Assembly (NCBI GenBank): GCA_028683385.1
Contig: JAQUIJ010000005.1
Coordinates: forward strand, 62,001-126,000
DNA length: 64,000 nt
Source: Prolixibacteraceae bacterium
Lineage (GTDB): Bacteria > Bacteroidota > Bacteroidia > Bacteroidales > Prolixibacteraceae
Direction of reading: 5' to 3'
Shown piece by piece: positions 29,724 to 39,222 of this stretch (positions are counted from its first letter, which is position 1; every line of letters starts with the position of its first letter). The notes under the pieces are model-generated. The model ran no database searches. It saw only the letters and a list, made by a program, of their open reading frames with translations, and was not told the origin of the DNA. A program made the translations under genes and the position numbers.

Positions 29724-29828
29724 TTCAGTCACTGTTGAACGATGTACAGATGCTTCCGATCGATGTACAGATGCAATTGATCACTGTTCAGGCACTTTCG
29801 AACGTCAATCAGATACTGTTGAATATGG
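29724..29828 (+). repeat. Five-copy 21-nt tandem repeat downstream of fic
   Basis: Five consecutive 21-nt units begin at 29724, 29745, 29766, 29787 and 29808, with the pattern TnCAG-(T/A)-(C/G/T)(A/G)C(T)... and recurring GATGTACAGATG. Units 2 and 3 share TACAGATGC. Because 21 is a multiple of three, one frame stays open through the whole array in the fic frame and would read heptads VQSLLND, VQMLPID, VQMQLIT, VQALSNV, NQILLNM. It is out of translation unless the fic TAA is suppressed. Confidence 0.7.
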
Positions 29829-29870
29829 ATTCGATGTAATTTGTCCAATGACTAATGACCTTTTCCTTTC

Positions 29871-31829
29871 TTAGTTATTCTCCATCGGCAGAAAGCCGTA
29901 ATCCCTGCTGTACCGAAGCATTTGTGAAGTGTAATCTTCATCGTAACGAATAGACACATCATTAGGCGTTCCACATGGCCAGGTTTTCAATTCGTACACC
30001 GGGTTTAAAAATCCGGCGTAGGGCGCCAAATCCAGTTTTTTGAAACGTACCAAAACTTCTTCGTGCAATTTACGGTCGACTTTTACTCCAAAGTTCTCCA
30101 CCAAATTACGGGCAGCTTCAAAATCACCTTCCGATTTGATGCGCTGTATTTCTTTCAGTAACTGTCCAAATAAGCTCCTCAACTCCTGATAATCATTAAT
30201 CCTGACAAAGGTTTTGTCTTCAGAGCTAATAAATTCAACCACGTTTTGCGCTTTTCCTGCTTCAAATGCCCATCGGGAAATTAATTGACGATTGCGCATG
30301 TGCGATTCTTCAATGTCTTTTCCTGGTTCGATGCGTGTCAATTGGGTCAGGAGTCCGTTACGCAAATAGGTCTCAAATTCTGCCTTTGCGGCTTCGATGG
30401 AAGGAACCAAACCCAGTTCCATCATTTTCTCATCCATGATGTAATACAAGGCAAAAAGGTCGGCTCTTGTCTCCTCTATGGTCGAATAATAGTTCTTCAG
30501 AACGTCGGTATTTACTCCATCCTTCACTTTCCCTGAACCGTGCCCCAGGCATTCGTGCAGGTCGGTGTGCAGGTTTCCGGCCAGATAACCGAATTGTTTG
30601 GCGCGTTCAATTTCTTCAGGCGAACCGGCAAATTCTTCGAGCATTCCATTGCCCATTGAATCGAGGAAATAGGCTTGCGTAATATTTTCGATGGTCACCG
30701 ATTTCGACCCGTATGCCTCACGAATCCATTCGGCATTGGGTAAATTGATTCCGATAGGCGTAGCAGGGTAACAATCTCCTGCAAGAATAACCACGTTGAT
30801 CACTTTTGCGCTAACCCCTTTCACTTCAGTTTTCTTAAATTCAGGCGAAACTGGCGAATGATCCTCAAACCACTGCGCATTTTCACTTAAAATAGTGGCT
30901 CGTTTGGTAGCTTCCTGATCTTTGTAATTCACAATTGACTCCCAACTGCCTTTGATGCCCAACGGATCGCCATAAACTTCGATAAACCCGTTTACGAAAT
31001 CAACATCTCCGGCCTGTTCCAACGCCCAGTCGATACTGTACTGATCGAATTTTGCCAAATCACCTGTGGTATAATATTCAATCAAAGAACCGATGTACTT
31101 TTTCTGAAGGTCATTCTCCGCGTAGTCTTTCGCTTTGTCCAACCAGAATACGATCTGCTCAATGGCTTTCCCGTATTTGCCATCCAATTTCCACACCTTT
31201 TCAATGAGTTGATCGTCTTCTTTCACCAATGTTGAATTCAGGCCGAACGATACCGGTTCTGCTCCAGCCTTTGATTTTAAATCACCATAAAATGTTTCGG
31301 CCTCAATTTGCGAAACTCCCTGATAGTAATTATTCGATGAAGATTGAATCAGGTCTTTGTCCGATTCAAGATTGACACGTTTCTTTTCTATCTCTGGATT
31401 AAAAATGACCTTTTTAATTTCCGGAATGATTGCCTCAAAATTTTCTCCGGAAGGTAACTTAAAGTCAGCCCAATCGGATTGAGCCAGAAGTTCGTTAAAA
31501 TAAGCTTCTGAAAATCCAGCCTGTATTTTTTCTGTTGAATAATGATGATGGATTCCGCTTGAAAACCAAACCCTTTTTAGGTAAATCACGAATTGCTGAA
31601 ATTCCGGAGTTTCACGATTCCCTTTGAAAGACTTGTAAATCGTTTCAAGAACTTCACGAATAGCCAAATTGTGGCGATTATTCTGATCCCACAAGATATC
31701 GCGGCCACAAAGCGCTGCCTGCGAAAGATAATAAATGTATATCTTTTGGTTTAAAGTCAGTTTTTCAAACTCAGGAACCGAGTATCGCAATATTTTGATG
31801 TCGGCAAACTTTTCAGCAAATACGTCCAT
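29871..31829 (-). CDS. Dipeptidyl-peptidase III-type metallopeptidase (M49)
   Basis: 652 residues. The M49 zinc motif HECLGH is at 425-430 (in LHECLGHGSGKV) and the second motif EETRADLFALYY supplies the third ligand. The chain lacks a signal peptide, so the enzyme is cytosolic. It would release dipeptides from the N-terminus of short peptides. Proteins of this length in Bacteroidota have often been mislabelled dihydrofolate reductase, which this is not: no DHFR fold is visible. The trmH stop lies 8 nt before its start, so the two form an operon. Confidence 0.88.
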   Translation of the reverse strand: MDVFAEKFADIKILRYSVPEFEKLTLNQKIYIYYLSQAALCGRDILWDQNNRHNLAIREVLETIYKSFKGNRETPEFQQFVIYLKRVWFSSGIHHHYSTEKIQAGFSEAYFNELLAQSDWADFKLPSGENFEAIIPEIKKVIFNPEIEKKRVNLESDKDLIQSSSNNYYQGVSQIEAETFYGDLKSKAGAEPVSFGLNSTLVKEDDQLIEKVWKLDGKYGKAIEQIVFWLDKAKDYAENDLQKKYIGSLIEYYTTGDLAKFDQYSIDWALEQAGDVDFVNGFIEVYGDPLGIKGSWESIVNYKDQEATKRATILSENAQWFEDHSPVSPEFKKTEVKGVSAKVINVVILAGDCYPATPIGINLPNAEWIREAYGSKSVTIENITQAYFLDSMGNGMLEEFAGSPEEIERAKQFGYLAGNLHTDLHECLGHGSGKVKDGVNTDVLKNYYSTIEETRADLFALYYIMDEKMMELGLVPSIEAAKAEFETYLRNGLLTQLTRIEPGKDIEESHMRNRQLISRWAFEAGKAQNVVEFISSEDKTFVRINDYQELRSLFGQLLKEIQRIKSEGDFEAARNLVENFGVKVDRKLHEEVLVRFKKLDLAPYAGFLNPVYELKTWPCGTPNDVSIRYDEDYTSQMLRYSRDYGFLPMENN

Positions 31830-31837
31830 ATCTTCAG

Positions 31838-32512
31838 TTATTTATTCAATTCTTCAAATTTCGCTTCCAGTAAATCAACCCGTTTAATTGACGTACGCAG
31901 CCAATCAAGCAGTATTTTTTGTTTTTCAATCTCAGTCAAATGCCAGTCAACATTCGTGTGATTACGAAGTTGGTCAGTCAGGTGATGTAATGTTACCGCA
32001 ACTGCAACCGAGACATTCAGGCTTTCGGTGAAGCCAACCATCGGAATTTTCATGTATTCGTCTGCTTCTTTCATGGCCCATTCGGTAAGTCCAGGCCGCT
32101 CGCAACCAAAAACAATGGCAGCTTTTCCCTTTTCCAGATCGAAATTCTCCAAATCAACGTCATGGTCGTGTGGAGTTGCAACAACTATCCGATAACCTTC
32201 GCGTCGCAATTTCCGGAGAGCTTCCGGAGTATTCATGGCAGTACCATTGTACTGGATTACCGAAACCCAATTGCTTGCACCCCGCACCACATCGGGATTA
32301 ACTTCAAAAGCATGCTTATTTTCAATGACATGAACATTTTGAATGCCGAAACAATCGGCAGTACGTACAACAGCACTGGTGTTTTGAGTCTGGTACAAAT
32401 CTTCAAGTACAACTGTCAGGTAATTCGTGCGCTGCGAGAGTATTTTATTAAACAAACTAAGTCTTTCGGGAGTAATAAATCCTGAAAGAAACTGAATCAA
32501 ATCGGCGTCCAT
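31838..32512 (-). CDS. trmH: TrmH-type tRNA (guanosine-2'-O)-methyltransferase
   Basis: 224 residues. SPOUT-fold motifs are NTSAVVRTADCFG (motif 1), IVFGCERPGLTEWAMKEAD (motif 2) and IPMVGFTESLNVSVAVAVTL (motif 3, the trefoil-knot SAM site). A C-terminal helix (KQKILLDWLRTSIKRV) matches TrmH rather than the rRNA enzyme RlmB. It should methylate G18 in tRNA D loops using SAM. Length is normal for TrmH. It is upstream of the M49 gene by 8 nt, in an operon. Confidence 0.9.
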   Translation of the reverse strand: MDADLIQFLSGFITPERLSLFNKILSQRTNYLTVVLEDLYQTQNTSAVVRTADCFGIQNVHVIENKHAFEVNPDVVRGASNWVSVIQYNGTAMNTPEALRKLRREGYRIVVATPHDHDVDLENFDLEKGKAAIVFGCERPGLTEWAMKEADEYMKIPMVGFTESLNVSVAVAVTLHHLTDQLRNHTNVDWHLTEIEKQKILLDWLRTSIKRVDLLEAKFEELNK

Positions 32513-32543
32513 GATATCTTTTTTGGGAAAGCAAAGATAAAAA

Positions 32544-32575
32544 AAAGGGGCGCACTATTGAAATGCGTCCCCTTT
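32544..32575 (-). terminator. Rho-independent terminator of the HU gene
   Basis: On the minus strand AAAGGGG-A-CGCA pairs with TGCGCCCCTTT (one bulged base), followed by eight or more T. It starts 21 nt past the HU stop and ends 31 nt upstream of trmH. Confidence 0.8.
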
Positions 32576-32596
32576 GTAAATTTTTCAGGAAAAATA

Positions 32597-32866
32597 CTAG
32601 ATAGTATCAGCTAATTCAGCACCTGGTTTAAATTTAACAACTTTCTTTTCAGGGATTTCAATTGTTGCACCAGATTGTGGGTTTCTGCCGGTTCTTGCGC
32701 TGCGCGAAGCAACTGAGAAAGAGCCAAATCCAATAAGAGCTACACGATCGCCATTTTTTAAGGCATCAGATGTGGCATCAACGAAAGCGTCTAATGCTTT
32801 TTTAGCATCTGCTTTTGTTAAACCAGCTTTTTCAGCAATTGCATCGATTAATTGTGCTTTGTTCAT
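32597..32866 (-). CDS. hup: HU-family nucleoid DNA-binding protein
   Basis: 89 residues, one HU/IHF fold. MNKAQLIDAIAEKAGLTKADAKKALDAFVDA forms the N-terminal helices. GFGSFSVASRSARTGRNPQSGATIEIPEKKVVKFKPGAEL gives the dimerisation sheet and the arm with the conserved RNPQ. It is a homodimeric DNA-bending protein of the nucleoid. The HU identity is clear, but whether it is an HU or IHF subunit cannot be told. Monocistronic with a strong terminator. Confidence 0.95.
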   Translation of the reverse strand: MNKAQLIDAIAEKAGLTKADAKKALDAFVDATSDALKNGDRVALIGFGSFSVASRSARTGRNPQSGATIEIPEKKVVKFKPGAELADTI

Positions 32867-33078
32867 AAGAAAACTTGTTTAAGGTTAAAAATATCTGAAT
32901 TAAAATCATTCGAATTTATGAAATAAAAGCAACCTAAAAAAGCAAAAACCTTAATAAAATCAATACTTTCAAATGGTTAATTTTAATATGATACTAAATT
33001 CCTAATTCTGATTCAAAAAAGCAACCCTTATCTAAAGTTTTTTTTAAAATTATTTCCTGACATTTTTTGACAAATGTT

Positions 33079-33109
33079 TTTGTAGTCTAAAAAAAATGTT
33101 CTACTTTTG
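33079..33109 (+). promoter_or_regulatory. Bacteroidota-type promoter of tRNA-Ser
   Basis: TTTG at 33079-33082 and TACTTTTG at 33102-33109 are separated by 19 nt, a near-ideal TTTG-N19-TAnnTTTG promoter. The tRNA begins 12 nt further on. Confidence 0.75.
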
Positions 33110-33120
33110 CCACCGCATTT

Positions 33121-33207
33121 GGAGAGATGGCAGAGTGGTCGAACGCGGCGGTCTTGAAAACCGTTGACCGTGTGAGCGGTCCGGGGGTTCGAATCCCTCT
33201 CTCTCCG
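33121..33207 (+). tRNA. tRNA-Ser(UGA)
   Basis: The 7-bp acceptor stem GGAGAGA pairs with TCTCTCC (33200-33206), discriminator G at 33207. The anticodon loop CTTGAAA gives anticodon TGA, and a long variable arm (GTTGACCGTGTGAGCGGTC region) is typical of class II serine tRNA. The T loop is TTCGAAT. CCA is not encoded. Confidence 0.95.
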
Positions 33208-33214
33208 CAAGTAT

Positions 33215-33252
33215 AAATGCCTGAATTTCAATGAAGTTCAGGCATTTTTGTT
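33215..33252 (+). terminator. Terminator of tRNA-Ser
   Basis: AAATGCCTGAA (33215-33225) pairs with TTCAGGCATTT (33237-33247), an 11-bp stem with an 11-nt loop, followed by TTGTTTT. It begins 8 nt after the tRNA. Confidence 0.85.
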
Positions 33253-33448
33253 TTATATTTCCATTCGAAGTAACTTTACTAATCCAGATATCTTCACTGC
33301 ATTCCTCTCTTTATTTATTCATCCAAATCGGTAAAGAAACCATAATTGATAAAATATTTAATACAACATCTGGAACGAAAAGTCAAACAAGGTTGCCGCA
33401 GAGGATGCACTTAACTTAACAAAATTGAAATCTGGTTGAACTTATTTC

Positions 33449-33489
33449 AAAAAGAAGGAGCAGAATTTATTAATCTACTCCTTCTTTTT
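33449..33489 (-). terminator. Terminator of tsaD
   Basis: AAAAAGAAGGAG pairs with CTCCTTCTTTTT (12 bp, loop of 17 nt). On the minus strand a T run follows. It lies 19 nt past the tsaD stop. The 196 nt between this and the tRNA terminator hold nothing I recognise. Confidence 0.75.
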
Positions 33490-33507
33490 ATCTCTCATTT
33501 TTACTCA

Positions 33508-34545
33508 TTACACTTTGATGTCCATCCGTGCAAAAGGCACTGCATCCATTCCAATAAATTCACCTTTCAGATATTTGAAATGTCCGGTCATGGCAATCAT
33601 GGCAGCATTGTCGGTGGTGAAGGCAAATTTTGGGATGTGCATTTTCCAGCGACGTTTCGCCGCAGTTTCCATCAGTGCATTTCTAAGTCCTGAATTGGCC
33701 GAAACTCCACCTGCCACCGTAATTTCACTGATGCCGGTTTCTTTGGCAGCTTTGATCAGTTTATCAAGCAAAATATCGATAATCGTCTTTTGAAGCGAAG
33801 CGCACAAGTCAGCTTTTCGCTCTTCAATAAAATTCTCATTTTCTTTCAGCTGGTCACGCAAAAAGTACAGAAAACTGGTTTTCAGTCCGCTAAAACTGTA
33901 ATCAAAGTTCTGAATACGCGGTTTCGAGAATTTGAAAGCCTCCGGATTCCCTTCCTTCGCCAGCTTATCGACAAACGGTCCGCCGGGGTAGGGAAGCCCC
34001 ATTACTTTTGCACACTTGTCAAATGCCTCACCAGCTGCATCGTCAATGGTCTGGCCAATCACTTCCATGTCGAGGTAATCTTTCACCAGAATAATCTGCG
34101 AATTGCCACCCGAAACCAATAAACAAAGGAACGGGAACTTGGGAGGATCATAGGGTGTGTCTTTTTCCTGAATAAAATGAGCCAGTACATGTGCCTGAAG
34201 ATGGTTGATTTCAATCATCGGAGCGCCTGTTGCGAGCGAAAAGCCTTTGGCAAAAGAAGTTCCGACCAGCAATGAACCCAATAATCCAGGGCCGCGCGTA
34301 AAAGCAATGGCGGTGATGTCCTCGTTTTTGAGGCCAGCTTGCTTAATGGCCTGATCGACAACCGGAACAATGTTTTGCTGATGAGCCCGGCTTGCAAGTT
34401 CCGGAACCACGCCTCCGTATGCTTCGTGCACTTTTTGCCCGGCGATGATATTTGAAAGCAAAACGCCGTTCTGAATAACCGAAGCCGAAGTATCATCGCA
34501 CGATGATTCGATTCCTAAAATGAAGATGTCCTTTTCTTTGTCCAT
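33508..34545 (-). CDS. tsaD: tRNA N6-adenosine threonylcarbamoyltransferase TsaD
   Basis: 345 residues from the ATG at 34545 (a TTG three codons earlier is possible). The N-terminus FILGIESSCDDTSASVI is the canonical TsaD start. Iron ligands HLQAHVLAH (HxxxH) and LCLLVSGGNSQI are present, as is the late ASKF-type TTDNAAMIAM segment with the third ligand Asp. With TsaB, TsaE and TsaC it makes t6A37 in ANN-decoding tRNAs in the cytosol. It is divergent from the TamB gene, with 74 nt between start codons. It is an essential gene in most bacteria. Confidence 0.95.
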   Translation of the reverse strand: MDKEKDIFILGIESSCDDTSASVIQNGVLLSNIIAGQKVHEAYGGVVPELASRAHQQNIVPVVDQAIKQAGLKNEDITAIAFTRGPGLLGSLLVGTSFAKGFSLATGAPMIEINHLQAHVLAHFIQEKDTPYDPPKFPFLCLLVSGGNSQIILVKDYLDMEVIGQTIDDAAGEAFDKCAKVMGLPYPGGPFVDKLAKEGNPEAFKFSKPRIQNFDYSFSGLKTSFLYFLRDQLKENENFIEERKADLCASLQKTIIDILLDKLIKAAKETGISEITVAGGVSANSGLRNALMETAAKRRWKMHIPKFAFTTDNAAMIAMTGHFKYLKGEFIGMDAVPFARMDIKV

Positions 34546-34619
34546 TCGTATCAATAAAAAGCCTGAACATTCGTTTAATTCATGAACAGACTGGTTTTTA
34601 TTCGGGTATTTGTATTATT

Positions 34620-37600
34620 TTGTATTCAAATTCGAGGCACAAAATTATCAAAAAAACACTTCAAATAGGGTTGCCGATACTGGGCACGGTCATCGTCCTG
34701 CTTTTTTCTTCCTGGCTCATTCTTCAGAGCCCGGCAGTACAGACTTATCTTACCCAAAAATTAGCATTAAAACTTTCTGAAGAATTAAATACAAACATCA
34801 CTATTCAAGGAGTTTCCATTACTTTTTTTGATGAAGTTAAACTTAAGGATGTCTTGATTGAAGATCAAAAACATGATTCACTTTTATTTGTTCATGAACT
34901 GGTTGCCAGTATCGATTCTTTCAGCCTCAAAAAACGTTATGTCAGTATTAATCAACTCAAACTTGATCAAACACACCTGAACGTTAATTCTGATTCGACT
35001 GGAAAATCCAATTATCAGTTTCTGTTGGATATATTCGGACAGAAAGATACGATGAAGACTGACAGCCTAAACACAAGCTATGATTTTGTTGTGAGCAAGT
35101 TCGATTTCAATGATGCCAAAATCAGATATGCATATGCAGATAGCTCTGGAGCACACCAGATTTTTCTGGATGATATTTCATTTGGGGTTTCTGAAATCAA
35201 GGTCTTGAATGACAATATCGGTTTCAGAATCAACAATTTTGCACTTAACGATCAAAAAGAATTTAAGCTCGAAAATTTCTCTGCCAATTTTCTGTCCACT
35301 CCCGATTCTGTTTTTATCACGCAACTTCATGCAAAAACCCCTCATTCAGAAATTACTGAGGCAAATCTGTATGTCGATAAAAGTAAGATAGGACCGGAGC
35401 TCGATTTTAAGAAGTTAAAAGTTAATCTCGACTTGAAAAAATCGGTGGTTAGTCTGAAGGATGTTGGCCTTTTAGTTCCTTCGCTGAAAGGGATGGACGA
35501 AAATATTGAAGTTTCGGGGCTGGCTTCCGGAAATCTGGCCGATCTGAAAGGTAAAAACATCCAGTTGAGTATCAGGGAAAATACTCGTCTGGCTTTTGAC
35601 ATCCGACTAAGCGGATTGCCTGATATTGCAAATACATACATGCACATTGATTTGAAACAATCGTTCGCCGACCTGAATGAATTGAGCCAGGTGAAACTTC
35701 CCGACGACTTTCCGCTCACACAGTTAAAGGTTCCTTCACAGCTTCTTCGGGCTGGGGTTATTGAATACAATGGCAATTTCACCGGATTCCTCAGCGACTT
35801 TGTTGCCTACGGAACTTTCCGTTCGAAATGGGGCGTTTTGACCACTGACATATCTTTTGTCCCTTCTGACGGAGAAAAGCTGAAAATAAACGGGAAATTG
35901 AAAACGGTTAATTTTCAGCTAGGAGAATTGGTTGAATCTGATTTTCTCGACCACATCACGTTTAATGGTGATGTAAAGGGATTACTGAACCAGAAAACAC
36001 ATGATTTCAGCGCTTCAGTTTCGGGTCGGATTGATAGTTTGATGCTGAACGATTACCAGTACAAAAATATTGAGTTAGTTGGTGATATCCTGAATAAACG
36101 GTTTAATGGAAGTCTGGTAGCTGACGATCCCAACCTGAAATTCCATTTCGATGGGGAGTTTGACCTTAATGTGCCTGTACCGGTTTTTAATTTTAATATG
36201 CTGGTCGAAAAAGCAAATCTGAAAGCATTGAAACTGGTTAGCGGGTTTAAGCAGTCAGCTGTTTCGTTTACCATGAATGCCAATTTTACTGGTAACAACA
36301 TTGATAATTTGGCTGGATCAATTCATTTCAAGGAAGGAGTCTATCAAAATGAAAACGGTCTGTTGTCATTCGACAATTTTGATTTAAAGACATTTAATGA
36401 AAACGAACCTGTTTTGCAAGTGCGGTCTGATTTTCTGGATGCTGACATCCGTGGGCAATACCAATTGCACAACCTTCACAATTCAATTCTGAAAATTATT
36501 AGCAGTTATCTACCCTCCTCAGGGTTGAAATATCCCGATCAACCGACTACAAATAATTTTGACTTCAGGTTTAATTTGAAAGACATCAACCGTTTCACCA
36601 AGGTTTTGCTTCCTGATTTAAAAATGGAAACAGGTGAAATAGAGGGAAGCATCAATTCAGATAAAAATACGCTGACGGTGAAAGCTTCATTTCCCGAGAT
36701 CAAATATCAAACGGCTGTATTGCGAAAGTTTACGGTTAACCTAACTGGCGATTCGAAACTTTACATGCGGAACAAAGTGGAAGAACTTGACTTGGGTGAT
36801 CAGTTTAAAGTTCATAATCTTTCGCTCATTTCCGAAGCTGAAGATGACGTTTTGGATTCGAAGCTGGCATGGAATAACTTTGATGCCGTTTCGTACAGTG
36901 GCTCAATCAATACAAGTGCAAAGTTTTTTGCGCAAAAGAACAAGCCGCACATTGAAATTTCGGTTAAGCCAACACGACTGTATTTAGCCGACAGTCTTTG
37001 GCAAATTAATTCTGCGCTTATCACTGTCGATTCAACGCTTATTAAAATAAACAAACTTCGCCTTTCGAGCAAAGGTCAGTCCGTAACAGCCGATGGTTCA
37101 ATCAATAACAACCAAAACGACAAACTTAACCTCATTTTCAATCAAATCGATCTCCGTTCGCTGGATCGGTTAACCGGTGAAGATCTTGAACTTAGAGGTG
37201 AGTTGGATGGAACTCTTTCGTTATTTGATATTTACGAAAGGGCTTTGTTTCTTTCTGATTTGAAGGTAGGTAATCTGAGTCTCCTTGGTCAGCCAATTGG
37301 CGATGCAAATATTCAAAGCCGGTGGGATAGGGATGCCCAGGAAATTGATGTTGATTTACTCGTGAAATCGAAGGAGCAAAATTTGTTGCACGCATTCGGT
37401 ATTTATAATCCGGGAAAAGATAGCCTATCGGTATATACTAATTTCGACCATTTCTCATTGTTGATCTTGCAACCTTTAATGGGTAGCAGTTTTGCCAATT
37501 TCCATGGCGATGCTACCGGAAAGGTATGGATTCATGGGCCTTCCGGGCATATTCAGCACGATGGCGCTTTATATGCGGCCAATGCCGGACTGATGCTTTC

Positions 37601-39062
37601 CGACTTGCAGGCCAACTACAATCTATCTGATTCCGTCAGGTTTTCAGGCGATAAAATCATTTTCCCTGACATTAAGATTCAGGATGACTATGGAAATTCG
37701 GGTGTTTTTTCCGGATCAATCCAGCATCAGACTTTTTCGAAGATGATCTATGACATGACAATTAAAACAAATAAGATTCTGGCGATCAATACAACTCCTC
37801 AAATCAACGAGCAGTTCTACGGAAAATTATTTGGTAGTGGAATTGTGCGTATTACCGGGAAAGGCGCACAAGTTCTGATTAATGGAGCGGCGCGCACCGA
37901 AAAAGGAACTGAGATGAACATTTCGCTTGAATATGAAGGAGATGCACAACAATATGATTTTTTAAATTTTGTAACTCATGGATATCAGCCAAAGATTCCT
38001 CTGTATATAGCTCCGGTAAGTAATTCGGATGTGCAGATAAAATTAGATGTTGAGGTAACTCCCGAAGCCAAAGCTCAATTGATTTACAACTCAAAAATCG
38101 GCGATGTGATCCGTTCTCAGGGAACTGGTAATTTGCAGGTTTCAATTGATAATGATTACAATGTTTCACTTTTTGGAGCCTATACTGTTGAGCAGGGTGA
38201 TTATTTATTTACGCTGCAAAATGTGATCAACAAAAAATTCGAAATTCAACAGGGAGGAACTATTGAATGGAATGGCGATCCTGAGGTGGCTACTGTAAAC
38301 TTGAATGCTATTTATCGTTTAAAAGCATCGTTGAGTGATCTTTTTGCCAGTACCGGAACTGATATAAATGCCAATTACAATCAACGTATTCCGGTATTGT
38401 GTAAAATAAACCTTACGCAAAATCTCAGCAATCCTGTAATCAAATTTGATATTGAGTTACCTTCTACGGAAGACCATACCAGGGATAATGTGAATCAGTA
38501 TATCAGTTCAGAGGAAGACATGAATAAACAGATCTTATCGCTGTTGGTACTTGGTAAATTTTATACTCCTGAATACCTTCGGGGATCTTACACCGGAGCA
38601 AATAACAACCTCGTCGGGTCAACTGCCAGCGAATTATTCTCCAATCAGTTAAGCAACTGGTTGTCGAAGATTAGCAACGATTTTGATGTTGGCGTGAATT
38701 ACCGTCCCGGAAACCAAATTACCAACGATGAAATTGAATTGGCATTGAGTACTCAGATGTTTAATGATCGGGTTTCGATCAATGGAAATATCGGTAACAA
38801 TTCGTCACAGCGAACCAGCGCAAATAGCAATGGACTTGTTGGAGATGCTGACGTTAATGTTAAACTCACCAACAATGGAAAACTCCAGCTTAAGGCATAC
38901 AATCATGCCAATAATAACCTGATTTATGAGACCTCTCCATATACTCAGGGAGTCGGTTTATCGTACCGTGAAGATTTTAATAACTTCAACGAACTTTGGC
39001 AAAAAATGAAAAGTATCTTCAAAAAGAAGAATTCGAGACCTGTTGGCGCTAAAATGAAATAG
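34620..39062 (+). CDS. tamB: TamB/DUF490-family translocation and assembly module protein
   Basis: 1480 residues. One N-terminal membrane anchor (about 12-34, IGLPILGTVIVLLFSSWLIL) is followed by a long repetitive beta-rich body typical of AsmA/TamB bridge proteins, and a C-terminal DUF490 domain (about 1150-1430: GNLQVSIDNDYNVSLFGAYTVEQGDYLFTLQNV... EEDMNKQILSLLVLGKF). These proteins span the periplasm and are thought to carry phospholipids or help insert outer-membrane proteins. The first start codon is TTG at 34620. No TamA/BamA-like partner is next to it. ExbB follows 160 nt later but has its own promoter-like element. Confidence 0.9.
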   Translation: MYSNSRHKIIKKTLQIGLPILGTVIVLLFSSWLILQSPAVQTYLTQKLALKLSEELNTNITIQGVSITFFDEVKLKDVLIEDQKHDSLLFVHELVASIDSFSLKKRYVSINQLKLDQTHLNVNSDSTGKSNYQFLLDIFGQKDTMKTDSLNTSYDFVVSKFDFNDAKIRYAYADSSGAHQIFLDDISFGVSEIKVLNDNIGFRINNFALNDQKEFKLENFSANFLSTPDSVFITQLHAKTPHSEITEANLYVDKSKIGPELDFKKLKVNLDLKKSVVSLKDVGLLVPSLKGMDENIEVSGLASGNLADLKGKNIQLSIRENTRLAFDIRLSGLPDIANTYMHIDLKQSFADLNELSQVKLPDDFPLTQLKVPSQLLRAGVIEYNGNFTGFLSDFVAYGTFRSKWGVLTTDISFVPSDGEKLKINGKLKTVNFQLGELVESDFLDHITFNGDVKGLLNQKTHDFSASVSGRIDSLMLNDYQYKNIELVGDILNKRFNGSLVADDPNLKFHFDGEFDLNVPVPVFNFNMLVEKANLKALKLVSGFKQSAVSFTMNANFTGNNIDNLAGSIHFKEGVYQNENGLLSFDNFDLKTFNENEPVLQVRSDFLDADIRGQYQLHNLHNSILKIISSYLPSSGLKYPDQPTTNNFDFRFNLKDINRFTKVLLPDLKMETGEIEGSINSDKNTLTVKASFPEIKYQTAVLRKFTVNLTGDSKLYMRNKVEELDLGDQFKVHNLSLISEAEDDVLDSKLAWNNFDAVSYSGSINTSAKFFAQKNKPHIEISVKPTRLYLADSLWQINSALITVDSTLIKINKLRLSSKGQSVTADGSINNNQNDKLNLIFNQIDLRSLDRLTGEDLELRGELDGTLSLFDIYERALFLSDLKVGNLSLLGQPIGDANIQSRWDRDAQEIDVDLLVKSKEQNLLHAFGIYNPGKDSLSVYTNFDHFSLLILQPLMGSSFANFHGDATGKVWIHGPSGHIQHDGALYAANAGLMLSDLQANYNLSDSVRFSGDKIIFPDIKIQDDYGNSGVFSGSIQHQTFSKMIYDMTIKTNKILAINTTPQINEQFYGKLFGSGIVRITGKGAQVLINGAARTEKGTEMNISLEYEGDAQQYDFLNFVTHGYQPKIPLYIAPVSNSDVQIKLDVEVTPEAKAQLIYNSKIGDVIRSQGTGNLQVSIDNDYNVSLFGAYTVEQGDYLFTLQNVINKKFEIQQGGTIEWNGDPEVATVNLNAIYRLKASLSDLFASTGTDINANYNQRIPVLCKINLTQNLSNPVIKFDIELPSTEDHTRDNVNQYISSEEDMNKQILSLLVLGKFYTPEYLRGSYTGANNNLVGSTASELFSNQLSNWLSKISNDFDVGVNYRPGNQITNDEIELALSTQMFNDRVSINGNIGNNSSQRTSANSNGLVGDADVNVKLTNNGKLQLKAYNHANNNLIYETSPYTQGVGLSYREDFNNFNELWQKMKSIFKKKNSRPVGAKMK

Positions 39063-39152
39063 TTACCTTTTCGAGTTATATTAAGTATTGGGTTGATTGT
39101 TAAGTTTTTAGTGGCTCCGCGATGAGGTGGAAAATTATATTCAAATAAATTG

Positions 39153-39160
39153 TATTTTTG
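39153..39160 (+). promoter_or_regulatory. Possible -7 element for the exbB gene
   Basis: TATTTTTG matches TAnnTTTG, 63 nt before the exbB ATG. No clear -33 TTTG is seen 19-21 nt upstream, so this is tentative. Confidence 0.35.
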
Positions 39161-39222
39161 CAGGACATACTATTTGAATAGAAACTTTCGTTTTTATTCA
39201 GTTAGGTTTAAACAAAATACAT

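Noticed and set aside
29724-29828. CRISPR array
   Set aside because: The 21-nt units abut each other without spacers, and no cas gene is near.
29871-31829. Dihydrofolate reductase, a label sometimes given to proteins of this type
   Set aside because: The HECLGH zinc motif and 652-residue length show an M49 peptidase; no DHFR motif is present.
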